This document shows, piece by piece, positions 47,661 through 57,884 of a DNA stretch of 64,000 nt. Positions within the stretch are counted from its first letter, which is position 1. Every line of letters starts with the position of its first letter. The position numbers and the translations under genes are program-made. Source of the DNA: Andreesenia angusta (GTDB lineage Bacteria; Bacillota; Clostridia; Tissierellales; Gottschalkiaceae); NCBI RefSeq assembly GCF_001855385.1, contig NZ_MKIE01000005.1:62001-126000 (forward strand), given 5' to 3'. Under the pieces are notes generated by a model, which saw only the letters and a program-made list of their open reading frames with translations, had not been told where the DNA came from and searched no databases.

Positions 47661-47764
47661 CTCTTCACGCTCCCCTTTTTTGTTCGAGTTTCATCTATCT
47701 CGACCTACATCTACAGTCAATACGTTAATCTTATCAAATAATAGGTCTTTTGTGAACTACTATC

Positions 47765-49762
47765 TTAGATTTTAAACTTGTATGTCGCCTCTCTAAGTTC
47801 TGAAGCTATATCTACAAGCTTGGAACACTCCATTTCAACTTCCTGCATAGCTGCATTCTGCTCTTCTGTGGAAGCTGAAACCTCCTGAGTCCCTGCGGCG
47901 TTTTCCTCTGAAATTGAAGAGAGGTTCTGTATCATATTCACTACGTCGTTCTTTCGTTCTTCCATTATGGCGTTTGACTCATTCAAACTCTCTATAGTTT
48001 GAACCACTTCATTTATAGAAGCAAGTATCTCGTTGTACTTTTCCTCTGTCATTCCAACCTGCTCTTGCTCTTCCTCTATATAGGACTTTACCTTCTTTAT
48101 AAGGCTTACAGAGCTTTCCGAATCCGACTGAAGCTCTTTTACAGCTCCGTCTATCAGCTTTGTAGACTCCCTAGACTGCTCAGCTAGCTGTCTTATCTCG
48201 TCAGCTACAACTGCAAATCCCTTTCCAGCCTCTCCAGCCCTCGCAGCTTCTATAGCGGAGTTCAACGCCAGTAGATTTGTCTGCTCTGATATAGATGATA
48301 TCAGTTCGCTCGCCTTGCCTATATTCTCAGCTGAGTTGTTTGTCTTTATTATTCCGCTGTACACTTCTTCCACCGAGTTTCCGCTTTCCCTCGACCTTTC
48401 TGTCAGCTCCTTGACTATGGCAACTCCGTCTTCAACAGACCCAAGCACTTCTTCTGTTCTTCTGTTTATCAGGTTCAGATTTTCATAGTTTTCGTCCATC
48501 TTGCTCCCAAGGTCGTACAGCCTAGTGAGACCTAAGTCCATATCCTGAGCCTGCTCTGTAGCTCCTTGGGCCATCTGGTCTACGGTGGTAGCTATCTCGG
48601 TGGATACAACTGAGACCTTCTGTGAAGTATCTTTCAAGTCGTTTGCGCTCTTTACAAGGCTGTCTGAAATGTCTGTTATTCTACCTACAAGGCTCTTCAG
48701 GTTCTGCCTCATATTTTCAAATCCGTTCGCAAGCACCCCTATCTCGTCTTTTCTCTCTATAAGCTTTTCTGGAATGCTAGATGTGAAGTCTCCCTCTGTT
48801 ATCCTGTCAGAGTATTCTGATATCTCCTTTAGTGGCCTTGTTATGCTTCCCGCCACCGCAAATATCAGAAGTGAAAACGCCGCAATTATGATCACAGAAG
48901 TCACCGTTAGCTTTCCTCTAAGCGAATTCACCTCTTGAAGCACTTCGTCTACAGGGGCAGTTATCCCGACTGACCAGCCATTCCACTCTACAGGTGCATA
49001 TCCCATTATGTTCTTCTTTCCGCTGAAACTGTACTCGCCGGTTCCAGCCTCTCCTGAAATCATCTTGGATACTACTTCTGAAGCTTCAGCTAGATTAGAG
49101 TCTGACTTGGCTTCATCTATAAAGTTGAATCCGTTTTTAACAAGTTCTGGATCTGGATACGCTATCAGTGTTCCCTCGGAGTTGACTATGACTGCATGGC
49201 CCGACTCCCCTATGACTATATCTTTAACTATATCCGAAATCTTAGTCGAAGGCTCGACAGTCGCCACCATTCCAACCACATTTCCATCTCTGACTATCGG
49301 AACAGAGAATATTACTAGAAAGTTCACTCCGTCTCCACTTAGGAAAGGCTCTGAGATATAGGGCTTTCCTGTAGCCAAAGGCTCAGTATAGTGCCCCTGC
49401 TTTGATGCGTCAAAGACCCTGTCGTCTGTAGTTGTAGCCCTTCCACTTTGGTCTATTATCTGTATTCCGCTGAAACCTTGTGCTTCTCTTCTCTGCTCTA
49501 GTATTTTGAGCTTGTCCGCCAGCGGAACTTCTGCGCTCACAATCTCTGGCCTGCTGGCTATCTCGTTGAGTGCTCTTATCTCTGCGTCTAGTTTTGCCTC
49601 CACTGTTTCGCTGGCTCTCACAGCTATGTTCTCCAAGCTGTCGCTTGACGTCTGCTTAAGTATGCTAGACGAATAGAAATATGCCAGTCCGACTAGGGCT
49701 ATACACCCTATTATTGCTATGGGCAGAAACTTGCTAAGTATTTTGCTTTTCAAACTCCTCAA
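47765..49762 (-). CDS. Methyl-accepting chemotaxis protein with Cache sensor
   Basis: 665-residue chemoreceptor. Membrane segment at ~12-34, a ~240-residue outside Cache-type ligand domain (containing [20 protein letters not shown] and [17 protein letters not shown]), second membrane segment at ~283-303, a HAMP linker, and the long cytoplasmic coiled coil with the hairpin tip [20 protein letters not shown]. The start is a TTG eight bases after GAGGAGG. No other chemotaxis gene is near. The ligand is unknown; Cache domains of this kind often bind amino acids or small organic acids. Confidence 0.93.
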   Translation of the reverse strand: MRSLKSKILSKFLPIAIIGCIALVGLAYFYSSSILKQTSSDSLENIAVRASETVEAKLDAEIRALNEIASRPEIVSAEVPLADKLKILEQRREAQGFSGIQIIDQSGRATTTDDRVFDASKQGHYTEPLATGKPYISEPFLSGDGVNFLVIFSVPIVRDGNVVGMVATVEPSTKISDIVKDIVIGESGHAVIVNSEGTLIAYPDPELVKNGFNFIDEAKSDSNLAEASEVVSKMISGEAGTGEYSFSGKKNIMGYAPVEWNGWSVGITAPVDEVLQEVNSLRGKLTVTSVIIIAAFSLLIFAVAGSITRPLKEISEYSDRITEGDFTSSIPEKLIERKDEIGVLANGFENMRQNLKSLVGRITDISDSLVKSANDLKDTSQKVSVVSTEIATTVDQMAQGATEQAQDMDLGLTRLYDLGSKMDENYENLNLINRRTEEVLGSVEDGVAIVKELTERSRESGNSVEEVYSGIIKTNNSAENIGKASELISSISEQTNLLALNSAIEAARAGEAGKGFAVVADEIRQLAEQSRESTKLIDGAVKELQSDSESSVSLIKKVKSYIEEEQEQVGMTEEKYNEILASINEVVQTIESLNESNAIMEERKNDVVNMIQNLSSISEENAAGTQEVSASTEEQNAAMQEVEMECSKLVDIASELREATYKFKI

Positions 49763-49825
49763 AACGAATTCCTCCTCTGTCTAAGCTGCATCTTATCCAA
49801 GACACATATGAGATAATTTTAACAC

Positions 49826-49839
49826 AAAAAACGTTTTCT
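49826..49839 (-). promoter_or_regulatory. Possible cre-like site upstream of the chemoreceptor
   Basis: A perfect 10-base palindrome AAAACGTTTT (49828-49837) resembles the centre of CcpA sites (TGAAAACGTTTTCA) but misses three outer positions. It would sit between a weak TTCAAA -35 and a TAAAAT -10. HPr and HPr kinase, the co-effector system of CcpA, are encoded in this window. Confidence 0.25.
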
Positions 49840-49848
49840 TTGAATCTA

Positions 49849-49871
49849 AATGCATAAATAAACTATGCATT
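49849..49871 (-). terminator. Weak terminator-like hairpin at the mtaD stop
   Basis: AATGCATA pairs with TATGCATT over eight bases around a seven-base loop that includes part of the mtaD stop codon. The T tail is poor, so termination is uncertain. Confidence 0.4.
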
Positions 49872-51149
49872 CAGTATTCTTTTAGATATGCTTTTCACCA
49901 TGTACTTGGCCTTTTCCATATCTATTGTCTTGTGCTCTCTATTTTCAAGGAGTATGTTCCCATCAACTATGACAGTCTCTACATCTGAGCTCTGAGCGGA
50001 GTATACCAGCGCAGATAGCAGATTGTTCTGAGGGCAGAGGTGTGCTGAGTCGAGACTGATTATAGCTAAGTCGGCTTTTTTCCCGACTTCTATGCTTCCA
50101 ATTTCATCTTCCATTCCCATTGCGATCGCCCCGTTTACAGTACCCATTTTAAGCACTTCTAGCGCCGGAACAGAGAGTGGGTCTTTGTTCACCCCTTTGT
50201 TCACAAGGGCAGCCAAGTGCATCTCCTCGAACATGTTCAAGTTGTTGTTGCTTGCCGAGCCGTCTGTTCCTATCGCCACGTTTATCCCTAGCTTCAGCAT
50301 CTCGTCTACCCTGGCGAATCCATTTCCAAGCTTCAAATTGCTAGATGGGTTGTTCACTACATTCACATTTTTCTCTTTTAATATTTCCATATCTCTATCC
50401 GAAAGGTATACACAGTGGGCCGCAACTGTAGGCATATCCAGAAGGCCCAGATCACTCAGGTACTCGACTGGGGACTTGCCGTAGTCTCTCAGGCTTTCAT
50501 CCACCTCTTTTTTGCTTTCAGATACATGTATGTGTATTCTCTGACCGTACTTTGAAGCGAGCTCCATTGCCTCTGATATATAGTCTCCGGAGCAGGTGTA
50601 TATGGCGTGGGGAGCCACCATAGACTTAATCCTCCCGTTTTGGGTGTTGTGCCAGTTCTTTATAAAGCTCTCTGCTTCAGCCAACTGCTCTCTTGAGCCG
50701 TCGTCACTTCCTATAAGTCCCCTTGAAACAAAGCCTCTCGCCTTGGCATCGCAAAGCGCCTGCCCTATCGAGTCTATGTGGAAGTACATGTCGATAAAGC
50801 TGGTTATCCCTGAGTTAAGCATCTCCCCTAAGCTCAGCATGGCCCCCCAGTATACGTCCTCCGGTGTCAGATACTTTTCAGCCGGCCATATCTTGCTGTT
50901 CAGCCAGTCCCAAAGGGGAAGGTCGTCTCCGTAGTTTCTGAGCAGAGACATAGGTATATGTGTGTGTGAGTTGCATATTCCCGGCATTGCAACTCTGTTT
51001 TCTCCCTCTATAACCTTCTCCGCTTTAAAGCCCTCCAGAATATCACCTACAAAGACTATCCTGTCTCCGTCTATCCCTATGTTCACATTTTCCTCTATTT
51101 TTTTTTCCTTTATATTCAGCATGCTTATATTTCTGATAATTGTCTTCAA
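49863..51149 (-). CDS. mtaD: 5-methylthioadenosine/S-adenosylhomocysteine deaminase-type amidohydrolase
   Basis: 428-residue amidohydrolase. NSHTHIPMSLLRNYGDDLPL has the HxH metal site, HIHVSES, VAAHCVYLSDRDM and GTDGSASNNNLNMFEE supply the remaining ligands and match MtaD-type deaminases, which convert S-adenosylhomocysteine or methylthioadenosine to inosyl derivatives. The TTG at 51149 has GGAGGT six bases upstream; a GTG at 51170 would lie inside the transporter gene. It is two bases downstream of the CDF transporter gene. Guanine or other adenosine-like substrates cannot be excluded. Confidence 0.88.
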   Translation of the reverse strand: MKTIIRNISMLNIKEKKIEENVNIGIDGDRIVFVGDILEGFKAEKVIEGENRVAMPGICNSHTHIPMSLLRNYGDDLPLWDWLNSKIWPAEKYLTPEDVYWGAMLSLGEMLNSGITSFIDMYFHIDSIGQALCDAKARGFVSRGLIGSDDGSREQLAEAESFIKNWHNTQNGRIKSMVAPHAIYTCSGDYISEAMELASKYGQRIHIHVSESKKEVDESLRDYGKSPVEYLSDLGLLDMPTVAAHCVYLSDRDMEILKEKNVNVVNNPSSNLKLGNGFARVDEMLKLGINVAIGTDGSASNNNLNMFEEMHLAALVNKGVNKDPLSVPALEVLKMGTVNGAIAMGMEDEIGSIEVGKKADLAIISLDSAHLCPQNNLLSALVYSAQSSDVETVIVDGNILLENREHKTIDMEKAKYMVKSISKRILNA

Positions 51150-51151
51150 CT

Positions 51152-52048
51152 TTAGACCTCCTCGTCGCACCCTGGCTCCACGTGCACTATTACTTCATAT
51201 ACCCCTTCACGCCTCTCTATAATCCTGTTCTCTATCCTGTGGGCTATGTCGTGGGCCTCTTCTATAGTCTTGTGCCTGTCTACACCTACGTGAAGGTCTA
51301 TCATTATGTGGTCATCTTTCCCTCTAGTCCTTATCTTGTGGCAGTAGCACACCTCTTCAAACTCCATGACTATCTCGTGTATGTCGTCTGTGTCCATCAT
51401 CTGGGCGTCTATAAGCACATCTATCGCCTCTTTCAGTATCTCAAGCCCAGCTTTCGCTATAAGAAGCGATATCACAAAAGAGATTATAGGGTCCGCTATC
51501 GGGAAGCCCATCTTTATAAATATAAAGCCGAGTATGACTGAAATAGAAATATAGATATCGCTCTGGGTATGCTTTGAGTCGGATATGAGTATGCTGCTTC
51601 TAAGCTTATGTCCCTTGGCCTTTTCGTACACCACTACAAATATGTTTATAAAGGTCGTGACTATCATGACGGCAAAGTTCAAAAAGCCTATTTCGGGCTC
51701 AGTAGGGCTCACTATCCTGCCGTAAGCATCTATGGCTATCTTTATAGCTACAAAGAAAAGCAAGAAGCTTATAGCTATTGTCGAAAGGGTCTCCACCTTG
51801 TGATGCCCGTAAGGATGTGTCTCGTCTGCCGGCTTTCCAGATATCCATATCCCAACTATCCCGACTACGTTAGAAGCTCCGTCTGAGAAAGAGTGGAATC
51901 CGTCGGCTATCATACTGGCAGTGTTGGATATTAAGCCGTATACGATCTTGGCCAGCGAAACAATTATGTTGAGCACAAGTATCTGGGCCAGCACTTTTAT
52001 CACTTCACCGTACTTCAATTTCTGAGCTTCATGCTCTATATTTTTCAA
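51152..52048 (-). CDS. Cation diffusion facilitator (CDF) transporter
   Basis: 298-residue metal/proton antiporter. About six membrane segments in the first 210 residues with the metal-site motifs ADGFHSFSD (helix 2) and SDSKHTQSD (helix 5), HPYGHHKVE between helices 2 and 3, and a C-terminal cytoplasmic dimer domain ending VIVHVEP. It should export Zn, Mn, Co or Fe. The TTG at 52048 has GGAGGG seven bases upstream. It starts after a terminator that closes the folate operon. Confidence 0.93.
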   Translation of the reverse strand: MKNIEHEAQKLKYGEVIKVLAQILVLNIIVSLAKIVYGLISNTASMIADGFHSFSDGASNVVGIVGIWISGKPADETHPYGHHKVETLSTIAISFLLFFVAIKIAIDAYGRIVSPTEPEIGFLNFAVMIVTTFINIFVVVYEKAKGHKLRSSILISDSKHTQSDIYISISVILGFIFIKMGFPIADPIISFVISLLIAKAGLEILKEAIDVLIDAQMMDTDDIHEIVMEFEEVCYCHKIRTRGKDDHIMIDLHVGVDRHKTIEEAHDIAHRIENRIIERREGVYEVIVHVEPGCDEEV

Positions 52049-52063
52049 TTCAATTCCCTCCAA

Positions 52064-52096
52064 TTAAAAAACAGGAAGCTCACACCCCCTGTTTAA
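52064..52096 (-). terminator. Terminator after folK
   Basis: On the minus strand AAACAGG and CCTGTTT pair over seven bases with a 12-base loop and continue into six T residues; it overlaps the folK stop codon. Confidence 0.65.
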
Positions 52097-52569
52097 AGTT
52101 TATTTATTTCCTCGCCTTCAAGTGACTCCATGAGTTCAGAGATATGCTTTCCGGCTATCTGTAAGTCGTCGTTTATTTCATACAGCGGAACCATCACAAA
52201 AGCCCTTTCAGTCATCCTAGGATGCGGTACTGTAAGGTCTTCTGCATCAGACTCATATCCTTCGTAGAGCAGTACGTCTACGTCTATAGTTCTAGGACCC
52301 CACCTTATGAGCCTGACTCGTTTTAGCTCATTCTCTATACTCTGGCAGTATCCCAGCAGTTCATATGGAGACAATGTAGTCTTTATCTCCACAACTACAT
52401 TCACAAACCAGTCTTGGTCTTCATACCCTACAGGCTCGGTCTCGTAAAGCGAGGACACTTTTGTGACCTCTATAGAGTCGCTGCTTCTAAGTATCTCTAT
52501 TGCACCCTCTATATTGGCCTTTCTGTCCCCGATATTTCCGCCTATGCCAAGGTACGCCCTCTTACTCAT
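52093..52569 (-). CDS. folK: 2-amino-4-hydroxy-6-hydroxymethyldihydropteridine pyrophosphokinase
   Basis: 158-residue kinase that activates the pterin before joining to p-aminobenzoate. YLGIGGNIGDRKANIEGA at the start and RWGPRTIDVDVLLYEG with the two metal-binding aspartates are the family signatures; VPHPRMTERAFVMVPL follows. The ATG overlaps the folB stop by eight bases. Last gene of the folate operon. Confidence 0.96.
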   Translation of the reverse strand: MSKRAYLGIGGNIGDRKANIEGAIEILRSSDSIEVTKVSSLYETEPVGYEDQDWFVNVVVEIKTTLSPYELLGYCQSIENELKRVRLIRWGPRTIDVDVLLYEGYESDAEDLTVPHPRMTERAFVMVPLYEINDDLQIAGKHISELMESLEGEEINKL

Positions 52570-52927
52570 TTCTGGCTCTCCTTATCTCGACTCCAAAGTA
52601 GTCGTATATGCCGGGAACTGGAGCTTCTGGCTTCTTTATGAGGAGCACTATCTCTTGAACTTTAGAGAATTTCTCCAGTATCCTAGATGTGATATTCTCT
52701 CCTAGCGCCTCTATCAGATTGTACCTCTCTTTTTCAACTACGCTCTTTACAGTCTCGTAGACCTCCCCGTAGTGAACAGTGTCCAGCACGTCGTCAGTCT
52801 TACCAGCATTCTCTATGTCGCACAGCAGCTCCAAGTCGAAGTAGAACTTCTGTCCGAGTACGTTCTCCTCCGCCATGGCACCGTGGTATCCGTAGAAAGC
52901 CAGATTTTTCATGATTATTTTATCCAT
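52562..52927 (-). CDS. folB: Dihydroneopterin aldolase
   Basis: 121-residue aldolase/epimerase that cleaves dihydroneopterin to 6-hydroxymethyldihydropterin. LAFYGYHGAMAEENVLGQKF is the family N-terminus with the conserved Glu, and LIKKPEAPVPGIYDYFGVEI holds the catalytic Lys (K of KKPEAP). The ATG lies inside the folP 3' end (13-base overlap) after GAGGTG. Confidence 0.96.
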   Translation of the reverse strand: MDKIIMKNLAFYGYHGAMAEENVLGQKFYFDLELLCDIENAGKTDDVLDTVHYGEVYETVKSVVEKERYNLIEALGENITSRILEKFSKVQEIVLLIKKPEAPVPGIYDYFGVEIRRARNE

Positions 52928-53781
52928 GAGTCTACACCTCTTATTATGGCGTCTGAAACCTTTATGGCCCTTGCATTTTCCTTTACATCGTGAACCCTGA
53001 CTATGTCCATGCCCTGAACTACTCCCATCACAGAAGTAGCCACAGTGCCCTCGACTCTCTCTTCAGCCGGAAGGTCTAGTATCTTGCCTATCATAGACTT
53101 TCTGGAAGTTCCGAGCAGTATAGGGTAGCCCAGGTCGTTTATCTCGCCTAGCCTAGCCATCATATGGGCGTTCTGCTCCGGCGTCTTCCCAAAACCTATG
53201 CCTGGGTCTAAGACTATGTTTTCAGGCTTTATTCCGGCCTTTAGCCCTATGGCTATCGACTCTCTCAGGAAGTCGCATACAGTCTCCACCATGTCTTTTT
53301 CATAGTCTGTGCCGTCCTGATTGTGCATTACTACAACTGAGGCGTCGTACTTGGCTATTACATTAGCCATCTCTGGGTCTCTCTGAAGTCCCCATATGTC
53401 GTTTATGATGTCGACTCCAAGCTTCAGCATGGCCTCGGCCACTGCCGGCTTGTATGTGTCTATAGATATTGGAACCTCAACTTCCGACAGAAGCCTCTGA
53501 ACAACCGGAGTGAGCCTAGCTATCTCCTCTTCATCGCTTATGACAGTATACCCAGGTCTTGTAGACTCCGCTCCTATGTCCAGGATGTCAGCGCCTTCAG
53601 CTATCATAGCTTTGGCACGCCTTACTGCATCTTCCTCGTCGAAGTACTTGCCTCCGTCTGAAAAAGAGTCTGGGGTTACGTTGAGTATCCCCATTATATA
53701 AGTTCTCTCCCCGAATTTGAACTCGGTGTTCCTGCACTTCATATTCACTTTTCTGTTTAGTCTATATCCAATATTTCTCAT
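52915..53781 (-). CDS. folP: Dihydropteroate synthase
   Basis: 288-residue barrel enzyme that joins p-aminobenzoate to the activated pterin; target of sulfonamides. MGILNVTPDSFSDGGKYF, DIGAESTRPGYT and LDPGIGFGKTPEQN are the signatures. The ATG follows AGGGTG by six bases. It starts ten bases after folE and overlaps folB. Confidence 0.97.
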   Translation of the reverse strand: MRNIGYRLNRKVNMKCRNTEFKFGERTYIMGILNVTPDSFSDGGKYFDEEDAVRRAKAMIAEGADILDIGAESTRPGYTVISDEEEIARLTPVVQRLLSEVEVPISIDTYKPAVAEAMLKLGVDIINDIWGLQRDPEMANVIAKYDASVVVMHNQDGTDYEKDMVETVCDFLRESIAIGLKAGIKPENIVLDPGIGFGKTPEQNAHMMARLGEINDLGYPILLGTSRKSMIGKILDLPAEERVEGTVATSVMGVVQGMDIVRVHDVKENARAIKVSDAIIRGVDSWIK

Positions 53782-53791
53782 CTATATCACC

Positions 53792-54352
53792 CTAGAACTT
53801 TATAAGTGTCATTGCCTCTGATCTAGCTTTGGCATCTGTATTGAATATTCCTCTAACGGCAGATGTAATAGTCTTAGATCCTGGCTTCTTTATGCCTCTC
53901 ATAGTCATGCACATATGTTCAGCTTCCACTACAACTATGACTCCATGAGGGTCTAGCACTTCCATTATGGCATCGGCCACAGAGCAAGTTATCCTCTCCT
54001 GAAGCTGCGGTCTCTTCGCCACGTCGTCTACGACTCTAGCCAGCTTGCTAAGGCCTGTCAGTTTCCCATTCTTAGGAAGATATCCAACATGGGCTTTTCC
54101 GAAGAAAGGCACTAGATGGTGCTCGCAAGTCGAGTAGAACGGTATGTCTTTTACAAGTACAAGCTCTTCGTGCTTTTCTTCCTGGAAGAAAACCTGAAGA
54201 TGGTCCTTAGGGTCCACTTTCATTCCTCCGAATATCTCTCCGTACATCTTTGCAATTCTCTTAGGAGTGTCAACTAGTCCTTCTCTGTCTGGGTCTTCTC
54301 CTATAGCAAAAAGTATTTCTCTTATCGCTTTTTCAATTCTCTCTCTATCCAT
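53792..54352 (-). CDS. folE: GTP cyclohydrolase I
   Basis: 186-residue FolE1 enzyme converting GTP to dihydroneopterin triphosphate, the first pterin step. [10 protein letters not shown] and [10 protein letters not shown] hold the zinc-binding Cys, His and Cys; [20 protein letters not shown] is the conserved core. The ATG follows GGAGGAAGAGAA. No separate dihydroneopterin-triphosphate pyrophosphatase is recognisable in the operon. Confidence 0.97.
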   Translation of the reverse strand: MDRERIEKAIREILFAIGEDPDREGLVDTPKRIAKMYGEIFGGMKVDPKDHLQVFFQEEKHEELVLVKDIPFYSTCEHHLVPFFGKAHVGYLPKNGKLTGLSKLARVVDDVAKRPQLQERITCSVADAIMEVLDPHGVIVVVEAEHMCMTMRGIKKPGSKTITSAVRGIFNTDAKARSEAMTLIKF

Positions 54353-54380
54353 TTCTCTTCCTCCAAGTTTTTATGTTTTT

Positions 54381-55094
54381 TCACTTAAAGTCAAAAGGGT
54401 ATTCCGATTTATCCCAATCATAAAGCTTCCCACCGAGCGGGTCCATAACATAATCTGCCACACGCTCTAAAGACTTTAGTTTTATCTCACGCTCGCTGCA
54501 CATCAGGAGCGCTTCCACATAACCTCTAAGCTCCACATCTTCTATAGACTTTACAAGTCTTTTTTCCGATGGAGTCCAGTCTCCTCTGCTCTCGTAGTAA
54601 AAGCAGAGCAGGTCTGACAGATAGTTATGTACAAGAAAATCAAACTCCACTGAGTCTAGCCTTTTAATAACTGTTTCTAGCGACTTGGTCAGCCTGAACC
54701 TTCCATACCTTATTTGGGTTTCAGGCTTTTTTTCAGGACCTCTGTCGTAAGCCTCCACCACTCTAGAGACTATGTCATTGGCTTCTTCGCTCATATAGAC
54801 TGGCTCCGAATTTGAAAGTACAGAAAGCACAGACCCAAGCTGGTTTTCTATCGCGTACTCCAGGTCTGAACAGCTTATATACGAAATGTCGTACTCCACT
54901 TCCCCGTCTTGTACCACTTCTCTTTCAAAGTCGCCGCTCTTCTTTATTACAAATACGTCTATATCGCTCGTAGCACAGTAGGGCTCTTCTAAGATTTTCC
55001 TTGAAGATCCTACTAAGAGTATACCATATGGCTTTTCAGTTTTTTTAATAAAATCAAGTTTTTCTTTTGTTTTTTCATATATATCTCTCTGCAT
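54381..55094 (-). CDS. Nucleotidyltransferase-fold protein inside the folate operon
   Basis: 237-residue protein with the pol-beta nucleotidyltransferase pattern: GILLVGSSRKI followed by ATSDIDVFVIKK gives GS...DxD, and YDISYIS could supply the third carboxylate. The rest is mostly helical, as in small antibiotic-type nucleotidyltransferases (LTKSLETVIKRLDSVEFD). The ATG overlaps pabC by 20 bases and folE begins 28 bases downstream, so it is embedded in the operon. I know of no folate step that needs a nucleotidyltransferase; its substrate is unknown. Confidence 0.75.
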   Translation of the reverse strand: MQRDIYEKTKEKLDFIKKTEKPYGILLVGSSRKILEEPYCATSDIDVFVIKKSGDFEREVVQDGEVEYDISYISCSDLEYAIENQLGSVLSVLSNSEPVYMSEEANDIVSRVVEAYDRGPEKKPETQIRYGRFRLTKSLETVIKRLDSVEFDFLVHNYLSDLLCFYYESRGDWTPSEKRLVKSIEDVELRGYVEALLMCSEREIKLKSLERVADYVMDPLGGKLYDWDKSEYPFDFK

Positions 55095-55896
55095 TCAACA
55101 TATCTCCATAAAGCCTCTGAAGTTTCCCTAAAACTCCGTCGAATTTTATATCTTTTTTCACATCTTCGATCTCTGAAACAGGCATAAGCCCCATAAGTGA
55201 GTTTGTAAGAAAAGCCTCTTCCGAGCTTAAAAGCTCTTCAAGGCTGTATTCTCCCTCAAAGACTTCAAGCCCCAAAGAGATTGCGGCTGAAATCACCTTG
55301 CCCCTGACTATGCCGTCCAGTATTCCAGATTCCAAGCTTGGGGTGTAGAGCGAACCGTCTTTTACGTAGAACAGATTGGATATAGACGTCTCGGCCAAAT
55401 AGCCCTCTGTGTTTAAAAACAGACAGTCGTCAAACCCAACTTTCAAAGCCATGTTTCGCTCTAGCATGTTCTCCATGTAGTTTAGGGACTTCAGCCTCGG
55501 CATGAGCGAGTGCGTATTCCGCCTAGACCCGCTCAGCTTCAGTTTGAAGCCTCTTTCGTAAAGAGCTGCCGGGTATTCAGCCACTCTTGTCGACAGGACT
55601 GTGTCCCTAGAGTCTCCACTCTTAGAGACTATCACTTTGAGCGCACCCTCTTCTAGCTTGTTAAGGCTTATCAGGTGCTTTGCGCTCTTTTCCATGTCGT
55701 CCCGGTCTAAATCTGAAGCCATGCCTATCTTGGAAAGCCCTCTTGCAAGCCTTTCCATATGCTCTTGCCAGAACACAAGCTCGCCGTCTAGCACTTTCAC
55801 AGTCTCAAACAGCCCATAGCCAAAGCTGTAACCATCGGTCAGCTTTAACGCTCTGCTGTTTGATGGCATCAGCTCTTCATTTACATATATATACAA
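55075..55896 (-). CDS. pabC: Aminodeoxychorismate lyase (PabC-like, PLP fold type IV)
   Basis: 273-residue PLP enzyme that releases p-aminobenzoate from aminodeoxychorismate. DGYSFGYGLFETVKV, the PLP Lys in SLNYMENML (LKSLNYMEN), and NTEGYLAETSISNLFYV are the class IV aminotransferase/lyase signatures. A branched-chain or D-amino acid aminotransferase has the same fold; its place after pabB favours PabC. The TTG at 55896 follows AAGGTG by six bases; the upstream GTG at 55905 is inside that site. Confidence 0.9.
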   Translation of the reverse strand: MYIYVNEELMPSNSRALKLTDGYSFGYGLFETVKVLDGELVFWQEHMERLARGLSKIGMASDLDRDDMEKSAKHLISLNKLEEGALKVIVSKSGDSRDTVLSTRVAEYPAALYERGFKLKLSGSRRNTHSLMPRLKSLNYMENMLERNMALKVGFDDCLFLNTEGYLAETSISNLFYVKDGSLYTPSLESGILDGIVRGKVISAAISLGLEVFEGEYSLEELLSSEEAFLTNSLMGLMPVSEIEDVKKDIKFDGVLGKLQRLYGDMLNAERYI

Positions 55897-55914
55897 TATA
55901 TTCACCTTCTTTGG

Positions 55915-57294
55915 CTACATATTAAACGAGTCCATAAGGGCTTTCCCCTTGTGCAGCGTCTCCTCGTACTCAAGCTGAGGGTCCGAATCCCAGGTTATCC
56001 CACCGCCTACTTGGAAGTAGGCCTTCTTGTCTTTGCACACCACAGTCCTTATGACTATGTTCAGGTCCATATCTCCGTTGAAGCCTATATAACCTATCGA
56101 GCCTGTATATATGTTTCTCTGCGTAGGCTCCAGCTCGTCTATTACCTCCATCGACCTTATCTTAGGCGCACCTGTTATAGATCCTCCAGGGAAAGTGGCC
56201 TTTACAGCGTCTATGGCGTCGCAGTCGTCTCTGAGCTCTGCCACTATCGTAGACACAAGGTGATACACAGTCGCATACTCCTCTAGGTGAAAAAGCTCTG
56301 TAACCTTTACAGTGCCTGTCTTTGCAACTCTTCCCAGGTCGTTTCTCTCGAGGTCCACTATCATCAGAAGCTCTGCCTTGTCCTTTTCGCTTGAAAGAAG
56401 CTGCTCTCTGTTGGCCAAATCCTCTTCCTCAGTCTTCCCTCTAGGGATAGTTCCCTTTATAGGCCTTGTCTCTATTATGCCGTCCTTCAGCTTTATAAAT
56501 CTCTCCGGTGAGCTGCTGACTATTTGGAATCCATCTAAATTTAGAAAGCTTGCGAAAGGCGCCGGATTTATGCTTCTAAGCTTTCCATAGAGCTCGTAAG
56601 CACTCTCTTCTAGGGTGGTTTCAAACCTCTGGGTCAGGTTCGCTTGGTATATATCCCCTGTCTTTATATAGGCCCTTACCTTCTCTATAGCCTCTTTGTA
56701 GTCCTCTACGCTCTCGAAGTTAGACTTGAACTCAGATTTTCTCTTCTTCTCAGGAAGTACTATCTCTACCCCTTCGCGCTCTCCGCGCTCCACAGTCTCT
56801 AGTATCTCCTTGAAAAGCTCCTCTGCATCTGACTTGACTCCGTGGGCCGCTATATAGACGCTGTCGCTTCCGCCTCTGTGGTCTATGGCTATTATCCCAT
56901 CGTATACTCCAAAGTAGGCGTCTGGTATCTTCACATCGTCTATGGCCGTCCTTGGGAGCTTCTCTATGTGGTGGCAGAGGTCGTACGAAAAGTATCCAAC
57001 TGCTCCACCTGTAAACGGGATTTCACTCTCATAGTCCATCTTGTACTGGGACATCAGCGCTTGAAGCTCGTCAAACGGATTCCCTTCAAATACTGTCTTT
57101 TCTCCATCTCTCTCTATAGTTATCTCTCTATCTTTACTCTTTAAAAGCACTATTGGGTCGAAACCTATGAATGAAAACTGGCCCAGCTTTTCCGAGTCCA
57201 TTCCACTGTCTAAAAAGAAGCTGTCTTTTCTGTCTTTGAACAGTGTGTAAAGCTGAAAACTGTTTAATTTTGTATCTATTTTTCTTACTAGCAT
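55915..57294 (-). CDS. pabB: Aminodeoxychorismate synthase component I
   Basis: 459-residue chorismate-using enzyme that, with PabA, makes aminodeoxychorismate from chorismate and glutamine. [46 protein letters not shown] and [21 protein letters not shown] are the signatures; the PIKGT motif marks the PabB rather than TrpE branch. The ATG overlaps the pabA stop (ATGCTAG). Confidence 0.95.
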   Translation of the reverse strand: MLVRKIDTKLNSFQLYTLFKDRKDSFFLDSGMDSEKLGQFSFIGFDPIVLLKSKDREITIERDGEKTVFEGNPFDELQALMSQYKMDYESEIPFTGGAVGYFSYDLCHHIEKLPRTAIDDVKIPDAYFGVYDGIIAIDHRGGSDSVYIAAHGVKSDAEELFKEILETVERGEREGVEIVLPEKKRKSEFKSNFESVEDYKEAIEKVRAYIKTGDIYQANLTQRFETTLEESAYELYGKLRSINPAPFASFLNLDGFQIVSSSPERFIKLKDGIIETRPIKGTIPRGKTEEEDLANREQLLSSEKDKAELLMIVDLERNDLGRVAKTGTVKVTELFHLEEYATVYHLVSTIVAELRDDCDAIDAVKATFPGGSITGAPKIRSMEVIDELEPTQRNIYTGSIGYIGFNGDMDLNIVIRTVVCKDKKAYFQVGGGITWDSDPQLEYEETLHKGKALMDSFNM

Positions 57295-57884
57295 TCCTTC
57301 ACCTGCTTCTGCTCTTTTTTAGCCATTTTCAAGAAGTTGTCCAAGAGCTCCATTCCCTGCTCTGTGAGTATCGCCTCGGGATGAAACTGAACTCCTTCCA
57401 CCAAGCACTCTTTATGCCTAAAGCCCATTATCTCGCCTGCCTCTGTCTCTGCCGTTATCTCCAGACATTCAGGCAGTGTCTCTTTTTCCACTATGAGCGA
57501 GTGGTACCTTGTGACATTTAGAGGGTTGTTCAAACCGGCAAATACCCCTTTGTTAGTATGGACTATAGGGTATACTTTCCCGTGTACCGGCTTTTCGGCC
57601 TTTACTATCTTCCCTCCAAACACCTGACCTATAGTCTGATGTCCAAGGCATATCCCCAGTATAGGTATCTTCCCCTTGAATCGCTTAACCACTTCAAGGC
57701 TCACCCCTGCCTCCATAGGCGTACACGGGCCAGGCGATATCACTATCATGTCTGGATTAATCTCTTCTATCTGCTCTAGGGAAATCTCATCATTTCTATA
57801 GACCAATACTTCTTCTTTTAGTCCCTGCAAATACTGCACTAGATTGAACGTAAAAGAGTCATAGTTGTCAATCATAAGTATCAA
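57288..57884 (-). CDS. pabA: Aminodeoxychorismate synthase glutamine amidotransferase
   Basis: 198-residue class I amidotransferase that feeds ammonia to Pab[27 protein letters not shown] with catalytic Cys79, and [11 protein letters not shown] with the His-Glu pair. The start is a TTG nine bases after AAGGAG. PabA and TrpG are alike and one protein can serve both pathways; no trp gene is nearby. First gene of the eight-gene operon; a TATAAT lies about 70 bases upstream in the divergent gap. Confidence 0.95.
   Translation of the reverse strand: MILMIDNYDSFTFNLVQYLQGLKEEVLVYRNDEISLEQIEEINPDMIVISPGPCTPMEAGVSLEVVKRFKGKIPILGICLGHQTIGQVFGGKIVKAEKPVHGKVYPIVHTNKGVFAGLNNPLNVTRYHSLIVEKETLPECLEITAETEAGEIMGFRHKECLVEGVQFHPEAILTEQGMELLDNFLKMAKKEQKQVKEC

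Noticed and set aside
47661..47764. GlnR/TnrA site upstream of glnA
   Set aside because: No TGTNA-N7-TNACA sequence found; nearby AT-rich words do not align.
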